IMG/VR virus record: IMGVR_UViG_3300050821_008749
Span: 1-60,309 of that record
Length of the DNA stretch: 60,309 nt
Direction: 5' to 3' (one strand)
From: a virus
Part shown: positions 48,466 to 56,341 of the stretch, piece by piece
How positions within the stretch are numbered: the first letter of the stretch is position 1
How the letters are laid out: each line of letters begins with the position of its first letter
Notes under the pieces: model-generated
What the model saw: only the letters and a program-made list of their open reading frames with translations
Told to the model about the DNA's origin: nothing
Databases searched by the model: none
Program-made: the position numbers and the translations under genes

Positions 48466-51108
48466 ATGCCTCTGGAACCTGACAAATCGTTCTCAATTGC
48501 CATCGGAAAAAGCAGAGAGGACAAGAACTGGAAGAACGTAACCGTAACCTGGGACGATCTATGCCTCAAACTATCCCAGGTCCACCGAACACCCGAATCC
48601 TACCGCGAATATATCGCCGCTCACAAAGACCGGCAGACTGAAATCAAAGACATCGGCGGCTACGTCGGCGGCTACATCGTCGGCGGCCGCCGCAAGCCGG
48701 AAGCTGTCACTGAGCGATCCCTGGTCGCTTTGGAGGTTGATGCCGGCGGCTGGGGCCCGTGGACAGACGTATTGCTAGGATCTACGGCCGCCTTTCTTCA
48801 TACGACCCACAAGCATAATTCCGCGGATCCTAGGTACCGGATCGTAATGCCCTTATCCAGGTCCTGCTCCGTGGGTGAATGGGAGGCCGTCAGTCGTATG
48901 ATCGGCTCAGATATCGGAATAGACTTACTCGACCACACAGCTTTCCAAGCCAATCGACTTTTCTATTGGGCGTCTGCATCCAAAGACGGAGAGTTTAAAA
49001 GCTCCCGGGTCCCTGGCGCCTGGATAGATGTCGATCAAGTCCTTAAACGGTATGAAAAAAGAGACTCACTGGGTCAGATCGTCGACGACTGGAAAAATAT
49101 GTCCCAGTGGCCCCGAGCAGTCGCTGAACGGGAAAAGCTCAACCGGTCTATCGCCCGCCAGGCCGATCCACTTACCAAGCCGGGTCTGGTCGGCGCTTTC
49201 TGCCGGGCTTTCTCGATCCATGAGGCGATCGAGCGTTTCCTGGGCAAGTCCTATATAGGTGCCGCGGAAAATGGCAGGTACACCTATATTAATGGTAGCA
49301 CTTCCGGGGGTCTGGTCACCTACGAGAGTAAATTCGCCTTTTCTCATCATTCGACCGATCCGGCAGGTGATCAGCTGTGCAATGCCTTTGACCTGGTACG
49401 GTTGCATTTATTCGGGTCCCTGGATGAGGATTCATCGGCCACCACGTCCCGGGGCACCCCTTCGGCCAGCGCCATGCTGGATATGGTCGAAAAACTTCCG
49501 GAGGTTCGCCGGCAAATCGCCACGGACCGGATGGCATCGTCCAGGTTCCGGGATTTCTTGACCGGGGCCCCCGTTAAACCGACAGCTGAGGCCCCTGAGT
49601 TGCCAAATGATGGGTGGAAGTCGGTGGGTGAGGCTTTGGATACGGTCCGAATGCAGGAGGCGCAAAAAAATGCAGGCGATGCAGGAGCAAACGGGGTAGA
49701 CCCCGCGTTACAGACTGGGCAAAGCAGGGTAGCCGCTGCCGAAGTATTAGGGATAGCCAGGGAAAACCGGTTCGAGGCACCAAAATGGACCGAGGAACTG
49801 GAGTACGATAAGCGCGGACAGCTGTTAACCTCTGCCAAAAACCTCCAGCTAATATTTGAAAATGACGCCAATTTACAAGGCCTTTTCCAGTTGGATACGT
49901 TTTCCGGCGCCCGGAAATTAACCCGCTGCCCGGTCTGGTCTTTTGGTAGATCAGCCAGCGGAGAGGGAGAGGATAGCCTGCAGCTACAGGATAGTGACCG
50001 AGCTTGGCTTAGGATCTACCTGGATACGGTATATAAGATTTCCCATATTGGAAAAATTGGCGATGCGCTGGAGGCAGCCTTAGCGGCGAATCAAGTTCAC
50101 CCAGTCAGAGAATATTTACAAGGTCTCCAGTGGGATGAGCTTCCCCGAGTAGATACAGCCTTAATTGAATCCATGGGCGCCGAAGATTGCGAGTATGTAC
50201 GGACGGTCATGCGTAAAACAATGATCGGTGCCGTCGCCCGAGTATTCAAACCGGGATGTAAAATGGATAATGTATTGGTTCTGACTGGGCTGGAAGGGCT
50301 CGGTAAAAGCGGTTTTTTTGAGGCCCTGGGTAAACAATGGCATTCCAGCAGCCCCGGGGAGCTTGGAACCGTAAAAGCAGCTGAAAATCTCCGCGGGACC
50401 TGGATCATGGAATTGGGCGATCTTTCCGGGGCCCGCCGGGCGGATATTGAGGAAATAAAGAACTTCATTACTACTAGGTATGACAAATACCGGCCCGCTT
50501 ATGGGCATGAGGTCGTAAAAATCGCTCGTCAGTCCATTTACGGGGGCACATCCAACGAAAAAGAACCACTAAAGGACGAACCGGGTAACCGCCGATGGTG
50601 GCCGGTAGCCGTCGGGGATCGCGACACCGTCCTGGAAAAGAAAAAGATCCTTACCCCAGCTTACGTAGATCAACTTTGGGCAGAAGCCTACCAAATGTTC
50701 AAGGAAGGTCAAACCTGGTGGCTTTCCAATGAGCAGGAAGAGGAAGCCCGGGTCCGGCAACGGGCAGCTACTGAAATGGATCCATGGGAACCATTGATCA
50801 TAGACTACTTAAAAATGTCTGTTCCTGATACATATTCAGCAATGACACTAATGGAACGACGTAATTACTTTCAAGGGATTGTTCCGTTGAAAGGCGAAAG
50901 TCATCCTAGATCTACGGTTTGCAGCGCTCAGGTATGGGAAGAGTGCCTTGGATTGGACCGAACTAAAATGCAATCATGGGACGGAAGACGAATCACGAAA
51001 ATAATTTTGCGACAAAATGGCTGGATTCAGCAGCATGCAGTCCGATTTCCGTGGTATGGTGTCACTAGAGGTATGCGCCTACCTTATGTAAGCGCAGTAG
51101 GCGAATAA
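48466..51108 (+). CDS. Primase-like / VirE-type SF3 helicase fusion
   Basis: 880 residues. Residues ~1-200 look like an archaeo-eukaryotic primase-type domain (VALEVDAGGW, FLHTTHKHNSADPRYRIVMP, ANRLFYWASASKDGEF). Residues ~520-760 are the virulence-associated E helicase: LQGLQWDELPRVDTALIESM, VLVLTGLEGLGKSGFFEALG (Walker A GLEGLGKS), WIMELGDLSGARRADIEEIK, and YGGTSNEKEPLKDEPGNRRW. This enzyme would open the origin and lay primers. High GC relative to the preceding methyltransferase gene. Confidence 0.85.
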   Translation: MPLEPDKSFSIAIGKSREDKNWKNVTVTWDDLCLKLSQVHRTPESYREYIAAHKDRQTEIKDIGGYVGGYIVGGRRKPEAVTERSLVALEVDAGGWGPWTDVLLGSTAAFLHTTHKHNSADPRYRIVMPLSRSCSVGEWEAVSRMIGSDIGIDLLDHTAFQANRLFYWASASKDGEFKSSRVPGAWIDVDQVLKRYEKRDSLGQIVDDWKNMSQWPRAVAEREKLNRSIARQADPLTKPGLVGAFCRAFSIHEAIERFLGKSYIGAAENGRYTYINGSTSGGLVTYESKFAFSHHSTDPAGDQLCNAFDLVRLHLFGSLDEDSSATTSRGTPSASAMLDMVEKLPEVRRQIATDRMASSRFRDFLTGAPVKPTAEAPELPNDGWKSVGEALDTVRMQEAQKNAGDAGANGVDPALQTGQSRVAAAEVLGIARENRFEAPKWTEELEYDKRGQLLTSAKNLQLIFENDANLQGLFQLDTFSGARKLTRCPVWSFGRSASGEGEDSLQLQDSDRAWLRIYLDTVYKISHIGKIGDALEAALAANQVHPVREYLQGLQWDELPRVDTALIESMGAEDCEYVRTVMRKTMIGAVARVFKPGCKMDNVLVLTGLEGLGKSGFFEALGKQWHSSSPGELGTVKAAENLRGTWIMELGDLSGARRADIEEIKNFITTRYDKYRPAYGHEVVKIARQSIYGGTSNEKEPLKDEPGNRRWWPVAVGDRDTVLEKKKILTPAYVDQLWAEAYQMFKEGQTWWLSNEQEEEARVRQRAATEMDPWEPLIIDYLKMSVPDTYSAMTLMERRNYFQGIVPLKGESHPRSTVCSAQVWEECLGLDRTKMQSWDGRRITKIILRQNGWIQQHAVRFPWYGVTRGMRLPYVSAVGE

Positions 51109-51364
51109 ATTTCGTACGCCTACTATCATTGACTACTTATAATTCATTGATATTATTATCTGTATACTTACTGTAGCCTTTGTAGTCGAATAAAATTAGT
51201 ATAGTAGGAAAATTGAAAAATAGGTAAAAAGTGAAATGTAATAACACTAACAATCGTTCGGAAATTAACAAAAACACGTTTTGAGCTATATAGGAAAAAT
51301 ACGCCTACTGCGACTGTATGACTACAACCCGAAATGATATTTTAAAACTTAAAAACTGACAAAA
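51076..51364. other. AT-rich intergenic region with repeated CGCCTAC, candidate replication origin
   Basis: The 256-nt gap after the primase/helicase gene is very AT-rich. TACGCCTACT occurs at 51115-51124 and 51300-51309; CGCCTAC also occurs at 51076, and AGTAGGCG (51096-51103) pairs with CGCCTACT (51117-51124) as an 8-bp inverted repeat around the helicase stop codon. No convincing ORF or promoter. Iteron-like repeats plus AT-richness beside the replication initiator fit an origin. Confidence 0.45.
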
Positions 51365-51568
51365 ATGCAGGAAAAAGTGACGCTACAGACAAAAGCAGTT
51401 ATGGCTGCTATCGTCCTCGCTTCAAATAGGCAAAGAGGCAGGTCTTTCGGCGATGTCCGGGATTATGAGCTGGCTGCTAAGGAAGCTGGATTGATAAGCG
51501 AGCAAATAGAATTCGAGCATAATCACAATATCCCTAAAACCGATGGCGACCCCGGAAAGCAGCTTTAA
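51365..51568 (+). CDS. Small protein before the VRR-NUC gene
   Basis: 67 residues, helical (QTKAVMAAIVLASNRQRG, LAAKEAGLISEQIEFEHNHN). Overlaps the nuclease gene start by 26 nt. No recognised family. Confidence 0.5.
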   Translation: MQEKVTLQTKAVMAAIVLASNRQRGRSFGDVRDYELAAKEAGLISEQIEFEHNHNIPKTDGDPGKQL

Positions 51569-51881
51569 GGACGTATTCAAACGGGAGGTCGAGGCCCTGG
51601 GATTCAAAACCTGGAAGGTTGTCGCTGTCGGCCAGGACGGTTTCCCGGATCAATTTTGGGCGGGATTTGGATTTTACGGGCTAGTTGAGTTGAAAGCGCC
51701 AGGAGGTAATTTATCTCCTTTACAGGAATTAACGATCAGAGACCTGCTAAGGGCCGGCGTGGATGTTCGTGTAATGGAACCCGAGGATTTAGTTCCTTTT
51801 TTGCTTTATCTGGCTGCGCGCCGCCCTTTGCGATTACTCGTTAAACCTACTCGATTGAATAAAAAACTAGGACTTTCATGA
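51543..51881 (+). CDS. VRR-NUC domain nuclease
   Basis: 112 residues, the standard length of stand-alone VRR-NUC proteins. ESSFKDVFKREVEALGFKTW, GQDGFPDQFWAGFGFYGLVE (the G.PD catalytic Asp) and LVELKAPGGNLSPLQELTIR (the E-x-K of the PD-(D/E)XK core plus conserved Gln). Such nucleases act as Holliday-junction or structure-specific resolvases and are nearly always encoded next to the SNF2 helicase, as here (ATGA overlap). Confidence 0.9.
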   Translation: MATPESSFKDVFKREVEALGFKTWKVVAVGQDGFPDQFWAGFGFYGLVELKAPGGNLSPLQELTIRDLLRAGVDVRVMEPEDLVPFLLYLAARRPLRLLVKPTRLNKKLGLS

Positions 51882-53296
51882 AAGCCATATTCAGACCGTA
51901 TCAAAAGTTTGCCCGGGAGCACTTACTTAATGAACCGGCAGCCGGGCTGTTCCTGGACCTCGGACTTGGAAAGACCTTGATTACCCTGACGGCCATAAAT
52001 GACCTATTATTTGACAGTTTCCAGGTCCGTAAACCGCTGATCGTGGCGCCGAAGCGGGTAGCTCAAACGGTATGGGATGCAGAAATAGCGAAATGGGACC
52101 ATTTACAGCATCTCCGGTTGTCAAAGATCATTGGTACCGAAAAGGAACGGAAAGCGGCTTTACGGGCCCCGGCTGACCTTTGGATTACCAATGTGGACAA
52201 TATCCGCTGGTTGCTGGCGCAGTATCCCATCGAGGCATGGCCGTTCGATATGCTAGTAATTGATGAGTTGTCGAAGTTCAAGGATAACCAAAGTTTGAGA
52301 TTCAAGGATTTACGAAAATACAGACCTCGGTTCGCCCGGGTCGTCGGTCTTACGGCGACGCCGACGCCCAATAGCCTGGTAGAGCTTTGGCCGGAATTAC
52401 GCCTCCTGGACGGAGGCTACCGGCTGGGCGATACGGTTACCGGTTTCAGGGAGCGGTTCTTTATCCACGATGTCTACGAACGGAAATACCGGCCCCGGGA
52501 CGGTGCTAAAGAGGAAATATTCAGCATGATCAACGACATATGCATTTCCATGTCTCAAAAAGACTACCTGGATCTTCCCCCGCTGATCGAGGTGGAACAT
52601 GAGGCTATTTTAGATCCCGGCGAGATGAAAGCGTACAAGGATTTTGAGCGCGCTAAAGTGATGGAACTGGCTAACGAGGAAAAAGTGACGGCGGTAAATG
52701 CCGCTGTCCTGGCCGGTAAACTACTGCAATACGCGGGAGGATCCATTTATGACGTGGATAAGAATGCCCACTTTGTTCACGATAAAAAGGTGGAAGTACT
52801 GGAGGAGTTGATCGAGGAAGCGAACGGCGCCCCGGTTTTAGTTGCCTATTGGTTTCAGCATGAACTGGAAGCCATTCTTAGGCGAATTCCTAAAGCCTAC
52901 GTATTCGGCAACAAAAATGTCCAGCAGACGGTAGATAAATGGAACCGCGGCGAAATACCTATAATGGTTGTTCAGGCCCAAAGCGCTGCCCATGGGCTGA
53001 ATCTTCAGGATGGAGGAAATATCATTATCTGGTTTTCGGCTATTTGGTCGTCTGAGTATTTCACGCAGTTTAATGGGCGGCTTTACCGATCCGGGCAGAC
53101 AAAGCCTGTTTACGTCAATAAGATCTTAACCAGAGGAACCATGGATTTCGATGTAAACGAGGCAGTAAAGAACAAATTGATCGGCCAGGATGCATTATTA
53201 ACCTCCATAAAGGCTAAATTAGCAGAGTATGGGAAAGTCCTCGACGGAACGGTCCCGAGCCTTCCGAAGCCGGTATCCGCTGATAGCAGCGTATAA
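51878..53296 (+). CDS. SNF2-family DEAD-like helicase
   Basis: 472 residues. FLDLGLGKTLITLTAI is Walker A, FDMLVIDELSKFKDNQS the DExx motif (DELS), VVGLTATPTPNSLVELWPEL motif III, VVQAQSAAHGLNLQDGGNII motif V and FNGRLYRSGQTKPV motif VI (QxxGRxxRxGQ-type). Usual phage member of the SNF2 family, working in recombination-dependent replication with the VRR-NUC nuclease. Confidence 0.9.
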   Translation: MKAIFRPYQKFAREHLLNEPAAGLFLDLGLGKTLITLTAINDLLFDSFQVRKPLIVAPKRVAQTVWDAEIAKWDHLQHLRLSKIIGTEKERKAALRAPADLWITNVDNIRWLLAQYPIEAWPFDMLVIDELSKFKDNQSLRFKDLRKYRPRFARVVGLTATPTPNSLVELWPELRLLDGGYRLGDTVTGFRERFFIHDVYERKYRPRDGAKEEIFSMINDICISMSQKDYLDLPPLIEVEHEAILDPGEMKAYKDFERAKVMELANEEKVTAVNAAVLAGKLLQYAGGSIYDVDKNAHFVHDKKVEVLEELIEEANGAPVLVAYWFQHELEAILRRIPKAYVFGNKNVQQTVDKWNRGEIPIMVVQAQSAAHGLNLQDGGNIIIWFSAIWSSEYFTQFNGRLYRSGQTKPVYVNKILTRGTMDFDVNEAVKNKLIGQDALLTSIKAKLAEYGKVLDGTVPSLPKPVSADSSV

Positions 53297-53564
53297 GGAT
53301 TTAAACCGGTCAGCAATCAAACGTTCGATTTCATTTGATGTAACTTTGGATGAGTTTGAGCATTTCTGTCACATGACTGGCTACCTGGAGAAAAAGGGTA
53401 AGCGATCGGAAGACTGGAGCGTTGAACGACCAAAAGCATGGATAGGGTACCGGCTGGATAATATGGAGATTATGTTACTGGGAGAAAATGCTGCAGGCGG
53501 CCCAGCAATCAGCAGGAATAAGTTTCATAGTCGCTGGAGACCTGCAATTGATTTTTACTTTTAA
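53229..53564 (+). CDS. Degenerate HNH-like protein
   Basis: 111 residues overlapping the helicase 3' end by 68 nt. FDVTLDEFEHFCHMTGYLEK, then EDWSVERPKAWIGYRLDNME and IMLLGENAAGG resemble the SIDRI..GY...N pattern of HNH endonucleases, but the zinc cysteines and the catalytic HH/HN pair are missing. Possibly a non-catalytic derivative. The start is uncertain because of the long overlap. Confidence 0.5.
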   Translation: MGKSSTERSRAFRSRYPLIAAYKDLNRSAIKRSISFDVTLDEFEHFCHMTGYLEKKGKRSEDWSVERPKAWIGYRLDNMEIMLLGENAAGGPAISRNKFHSRWRPAIDFYF

Positions 53565-53575
53565 ACCACTATAAG

Positions 53576-53824
53576 ATGAAAACAGCGATACAAATAGTAA
53601 TTGAAATACTTGAATCAGGGATAGATACTTTCAAAGATAGCGAAACCCGATATGCGAAAGGGTTTAAAGAAGCGTTCACATCCATTTTAGAGCCAGCTAA
53701 GCGACTGGAAAGTATTGAAAAGGATCAAATAAAAGAGGCGTATATAGCAGCATGTTTAGTAGATAAAGTGCAGGCTGAAAATTTAGCTGAACAGTATTAC
53801 AACGAAACCTTTAAACTACTATAA
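53576..53824 (+). CDS. Small helical protein, first of a tandem paralog pair
   Basis: 82 residues, ending EKDQIKEAYIAACLVDKVQA, then ENLAEQYYNETFKLL. The next gene product ends almost identically, and the sequences CTATAAnATG at both starts are also alike, pointing to a tandem duplication. This C-terminal pattern recurs in small Bacteroidetes-phage proteins. Function unknown. Confidence 0.6.
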   Translation: MKTAIQIVIEILESGIDTFKDSETRYAKGFKEAFTSILEPAKRLESIEKDQIKEAYIAACLVDKVQAENLAEQYYNETFKLL

Positions 53825-53826
53825 AA

Positions 53827-54087
53827 ATGCAAACAGCTATAGAAGAGGCCATTGAATACACAAAAAGTCTTAAAGAATTAATGACCGACAGCATATCAAA
53901 CAAAAACGAATTTGCAAGAAGCGCACGCGCTACTTGTGAATTGATAATTTCTGACTTAGTAAAATTAAGACTTCGCAAAGAAAAAGATCAGATAAAAGAG
54001 GCATTCATAGCAGCAAGTCCATTAGATAAAACTTTCGCTGAAAATTTAGCCGAACAGTACTACAATGAAACCTTTAAACCACTATAA
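53827..54087 (+). CDS. Small helical protein, second of the tandem pair
   Basis: 86 residues, 2 nt after its paralog. Shares MQTAIEEAIEYTKSLKEL-type start and EKDQIKEAFIAASPLDK, ENLAEQYYNETFKPL end with the gene before it; the middle has diverged. The start region (ACTATAAAAATGCAAACAG) is shared with the next gene. Confidence 0.6.
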   Translation: MQTAIEEAIEYTKSLKELMTDSISNKNEFARSARATCELIISDLVKLRLRKEKDQIKEAFIAASPLDKTFAENLAEQYYNETFKPL

Positions 54088-54089
54088 AA

Positions 54090-55370
54090 ATGCAAACAGT
54101 TTACATCACTCGATACTGGGAAAAGCGCGGTATCGTCGAAACTGAGGGAAAGTTACAAACTTCTCATACCGGCAAAAACTATTTCCTTGTCCCGTCTGAA
54201 ATGCAGGGACATTTTAAAGAAAACGAGTGTTTCACCCTTCGTCGCGCAGCAGTAGCTGAGTGCGAGCGGAAGCGGAAGGCTAAGCTCAAATTTCTTAAAG
54301 AGAAACTAGCGAAAATTCAGAAAATGACTTTTCTGTTGGCGCTTATGCTGGTATCGATCGGATTGAAAGCGCAAAAGGATAGCCAAATTGTGATGAACAG
54401 CTTTGGAGATACGATCATATATCGGCATATTCAAATGAAGGGAATAGATTGCTGGCAACCCATTTACAAGGATACTTCGTGGTATGACGACGGGCATAAA
54501 TTCGAGTATTTTGCATATTGGCTAAATAGGCATTGGCAAGTAAGAGGCGTTATACCAGCTCCTATAACAATACCAGCTCCTATAACAATACCAGCTACTA
54601 TAACAGCTGAGTACGGGTATCCGGAGGCTATTGATACAATTGTAGATACAGCGCATTTAGTCTTGCTGCCTGGTATATGCGGCGGGGTTTACGATCCGGA
54701 TACAAGTGTTTGGTGCTGGGATAGTTTAGCTGCACATCAAAAATACAGGGAACTTGATAGCGCATTTGCTGATACGACAATGTTAATATTGAATGGCAGA
54801 CCTTCCGTAAGATATTTTGATAGCGCGATTAGCTATTTAGCTACATGCTATACGGATACTACAGGAACACTTCATATGACAACTCCGGATAATAAATATT
54901 GGAAGTACACAAAAGAAATTGGATGGATCCGGCTGAATGAGAAAGGTAGGCCCTATGTAAAAAAGAAAAAGCCGGCTAAGAAATGGAAGTTTTTTCCGAA
55001 TAATCCAGGAGGACCTGTCTGGAAACTTGTTACGTCAGTTCCAGCTATTACTATCACCGGTCTTATACTGATGCTAGCTATTTCTTGCAATGAACACCGA
55101 TATACACCCCATAATAAATCGACGCTGCAGGAGCATTGGGAAACGAGGCGCAATCAAACGAATATCGATGCAGATGCGTATTGGGATTTACACGACTCCA
55201 TCATTGTTTTGCAAGCTAAACAGGATAGCTGCACGGATACCGTGACTACATACAAAGGTGAAATGGATTGTTTAGATATCGCTTATCAAGCTCAGTATAT
55301 GATCGAACGAGACGAAGCAATATTGCATAAAGTATGCGCTGAGGAAATCGAGGAGGCTAAAAATAAGTAA
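54090..55370 (+). CDS. Fusion of a small phage protein with an exported and a membrane-anchored region
   Basis: 426 residues. Residues 1-78 are a paralog of the 47443 protein (VYITRYWEKRGI, KFLKEKLAKIQK). At residue 79 an internal ATG (54324) begins MTFLLALMLVSIGLKAQ, a full signal peptide. Residues ~95-320 are an exported domain with an 18-bp repeat encoding PAPITI units. At ~330-345 ITITGLILMLAISCNEH is a second hydrophobic segment with a lipobox-like LAISC. The last ~80 residues are a charged coiled coil with several Cys. Either three genes fused into one frame or two or three products from internal starts. Confidence 0.55.
   Translation: MQTVYITRYWEKRGIVETEGKLQTSHTGKNYFLVPSEMQGHFKENECFTLRRAAVAECERKRKAKLKFLKEKLAKIQKMTFLLALMLVSIGLKAQKDSQIVMNSFGDTIIYRHIQMKGIDCWQPIYKDTSWYDDGHKFEYFAYWLNRHWQVRGVIPAPITIPAPITIPATITAEYGYPEAIDTIVDTAHLVLLPGICGGVYDPDTSVWCWDSLAAHQKYRELDSAFADTTMLILNGRPSVRYFDSAISYLATCYTDTTGTLHMTTPDNKYWKYTKEIGWIRLNEKGRPYVKKKKPAKKWKFFPNNPGGPVWKLVTSVPAITITGLILMLAISCNEHRYTPHNKSTLQEHWETRRNQTNIDADAYWDLHDSIIVLQAKQDSCTDTVTTYKGEMDCLDIAYQAQYMIERDEAILHKVCAEEIEEAKNK
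54555..54608. repeat. 18-bp short tandem repeat
   Basis: CCAGCTCCTATAACAATA starts at 54555 and 54573 exactly, and at 54591 with changes, encoding PAPITI, PAPITI, PATITA. A slippage-prone linker. Confidence 0.85.
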
Positions 55371-55372
55371 TC

Positions 55373-55879
55373 ATGGCACAGTTTGGAATGAGCAACCAGT
55401 TTTGGAAGAACCGGACGAAACACGGGAAGGATAAGCTATATATGGATAGAGCAGTGCTGAAGGAAGCGTGCATGGAATATTTCCAATGGTGCGATGATAA
55501 TCCTGTTCCAAATGCTGAATTACTTAAATCAGGTGATTGGGCCGGTACTTTAGCCGAGGCTCCGCTTCGTCGTCCTTACCTTTTATCTGGTCTTTTGATT
55601 CACCTGGGTGTCTCGGATCAATGGTGGTTAAACCTCCGAAAAGACACGACAAAAGACGCCGATTACCTTGGCGTCGTTATATGGGCGGACCGCGTTATTG
55701 AGACACAACAGCTTGAGGGTGCGCTAGTTGGACACTTTAATCCGAGGATCATAGCTGCTAAACAGGGCATCAATGAGAAGACGGAAATTATCAATAAGAA
55801 TGTCGATATGAATAAGTTGGCAGACCTAACGGATGACGAGATTAAGAGAATCGGTAAATCTTTGGAGGATGGGATATGA
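55373..55879 (+). CDS. terS: Terminase small subunit
   Basis: 168 residues. Layout RRPYLLSGLLIHLGVSDQWW, VIWADRVIETQQLEGALVGH, FNPRIIAAKQGINEKTEII follows the P22 gp3-type DNA-packaging family, with a helix-turn-helix-like N-terminal part and an oligomerisation helix. It recognises phage DNA for packaging. Two small genes separate it from the large subunit. Confidence 0.8.
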   Translation: MAQFGMSNQFWKNRTKHGKDKLYMDRAVLKEACMEYFQWCDDNPVPNAELLKSGDWAGTLAEAPLRRPYLLSGLLIHLGVSDQWWLNLRKDTTKDADYLGVVIWADRVIETQQLEGALVGHFNPRIIAAKQGINEKTEIINKNVDMNKLADLTDDEIKRIGKSLEDGI

Positions 55880-56130
55880 GTAGGCACGATAGCGTAGAAG
55901 AGTTTCCGCAATATTTTAGGGCTAAATCTGATGAAGTATATGGACATACGCATCCTGATTTAATAGCCGATATTCGAATACCAACGAGTAAGGCAGAATA
56001 TCGTTTACAACATTTGTCTATGTTGTTTCGTGCTTGGAATGAGATAAAGGACCCGTGGGTAAGACGCTGTGCGCAGCTTCATATCATAAAAGAACAAGTA
56101 AAACTTTTAAACCATGGAAATATCAGTTAA
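55876..56130 (+). CDS. Small protein between terminase genes
   Basis: 84 residues with ATGA overlap to terS. Histidine- and basic-rich (YRLQHLSMLFRAWNEIKDPW, AQLHIIKEQVKLLNHG). No recognised family, possibly a packaging accessory. Confidence 0.5.
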   Translation: MSRHDSVEEFPQYFRAKSDEVYGHTHPDLIADIRIPTSKAEYRLQHLSMLFRAWNEIKDPWVRRCAQLHIIKEQVKLLNHGNIS

Positions 56131-56341
56131 ACTTTGGAACGACTTGACTTTCGCTGCTGGCGATAGTGCAGCAGGCCATGAGTTGTTGGATCAGCTTCTT
56201 ATACCCCGTAATACGGATCTTGGCGAGAGTTACACTTTGGCCGGTCGTATAATGATGCTAGGTCGAAGAGCTGGTCATTTGATTACGGAGGAAGACTTGA
56301 ATAGACAAGGACTTAATAACGTAGCACGATATGGACGTTGA
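56114..56341 (+). CDS. Second small protein between terminase genes
   Basis: 75 residues overlapping both neighbours. Mixed helix (KLWNDLTFAAGDSAAGHELL, AGRIMMLGRRAGHLITEEDL). No recognised family. Tight overlaps (17 and 11 nt) suggest real translation. Confidence 0.5.
   Translation: MEISVKLWNDLTFAAGDSAAGHELLDQLLIPRNTDLGESYTLAGRIMMLGRRAGHLITEEDLNRQGLNNVARYGR

Noticed and set aside
49371-49871. 166-residue minus-strand ORF in the primase/helicase gene
   Set aside because: High-GC antisense shadow of a gene with clear domains; no independent signals.
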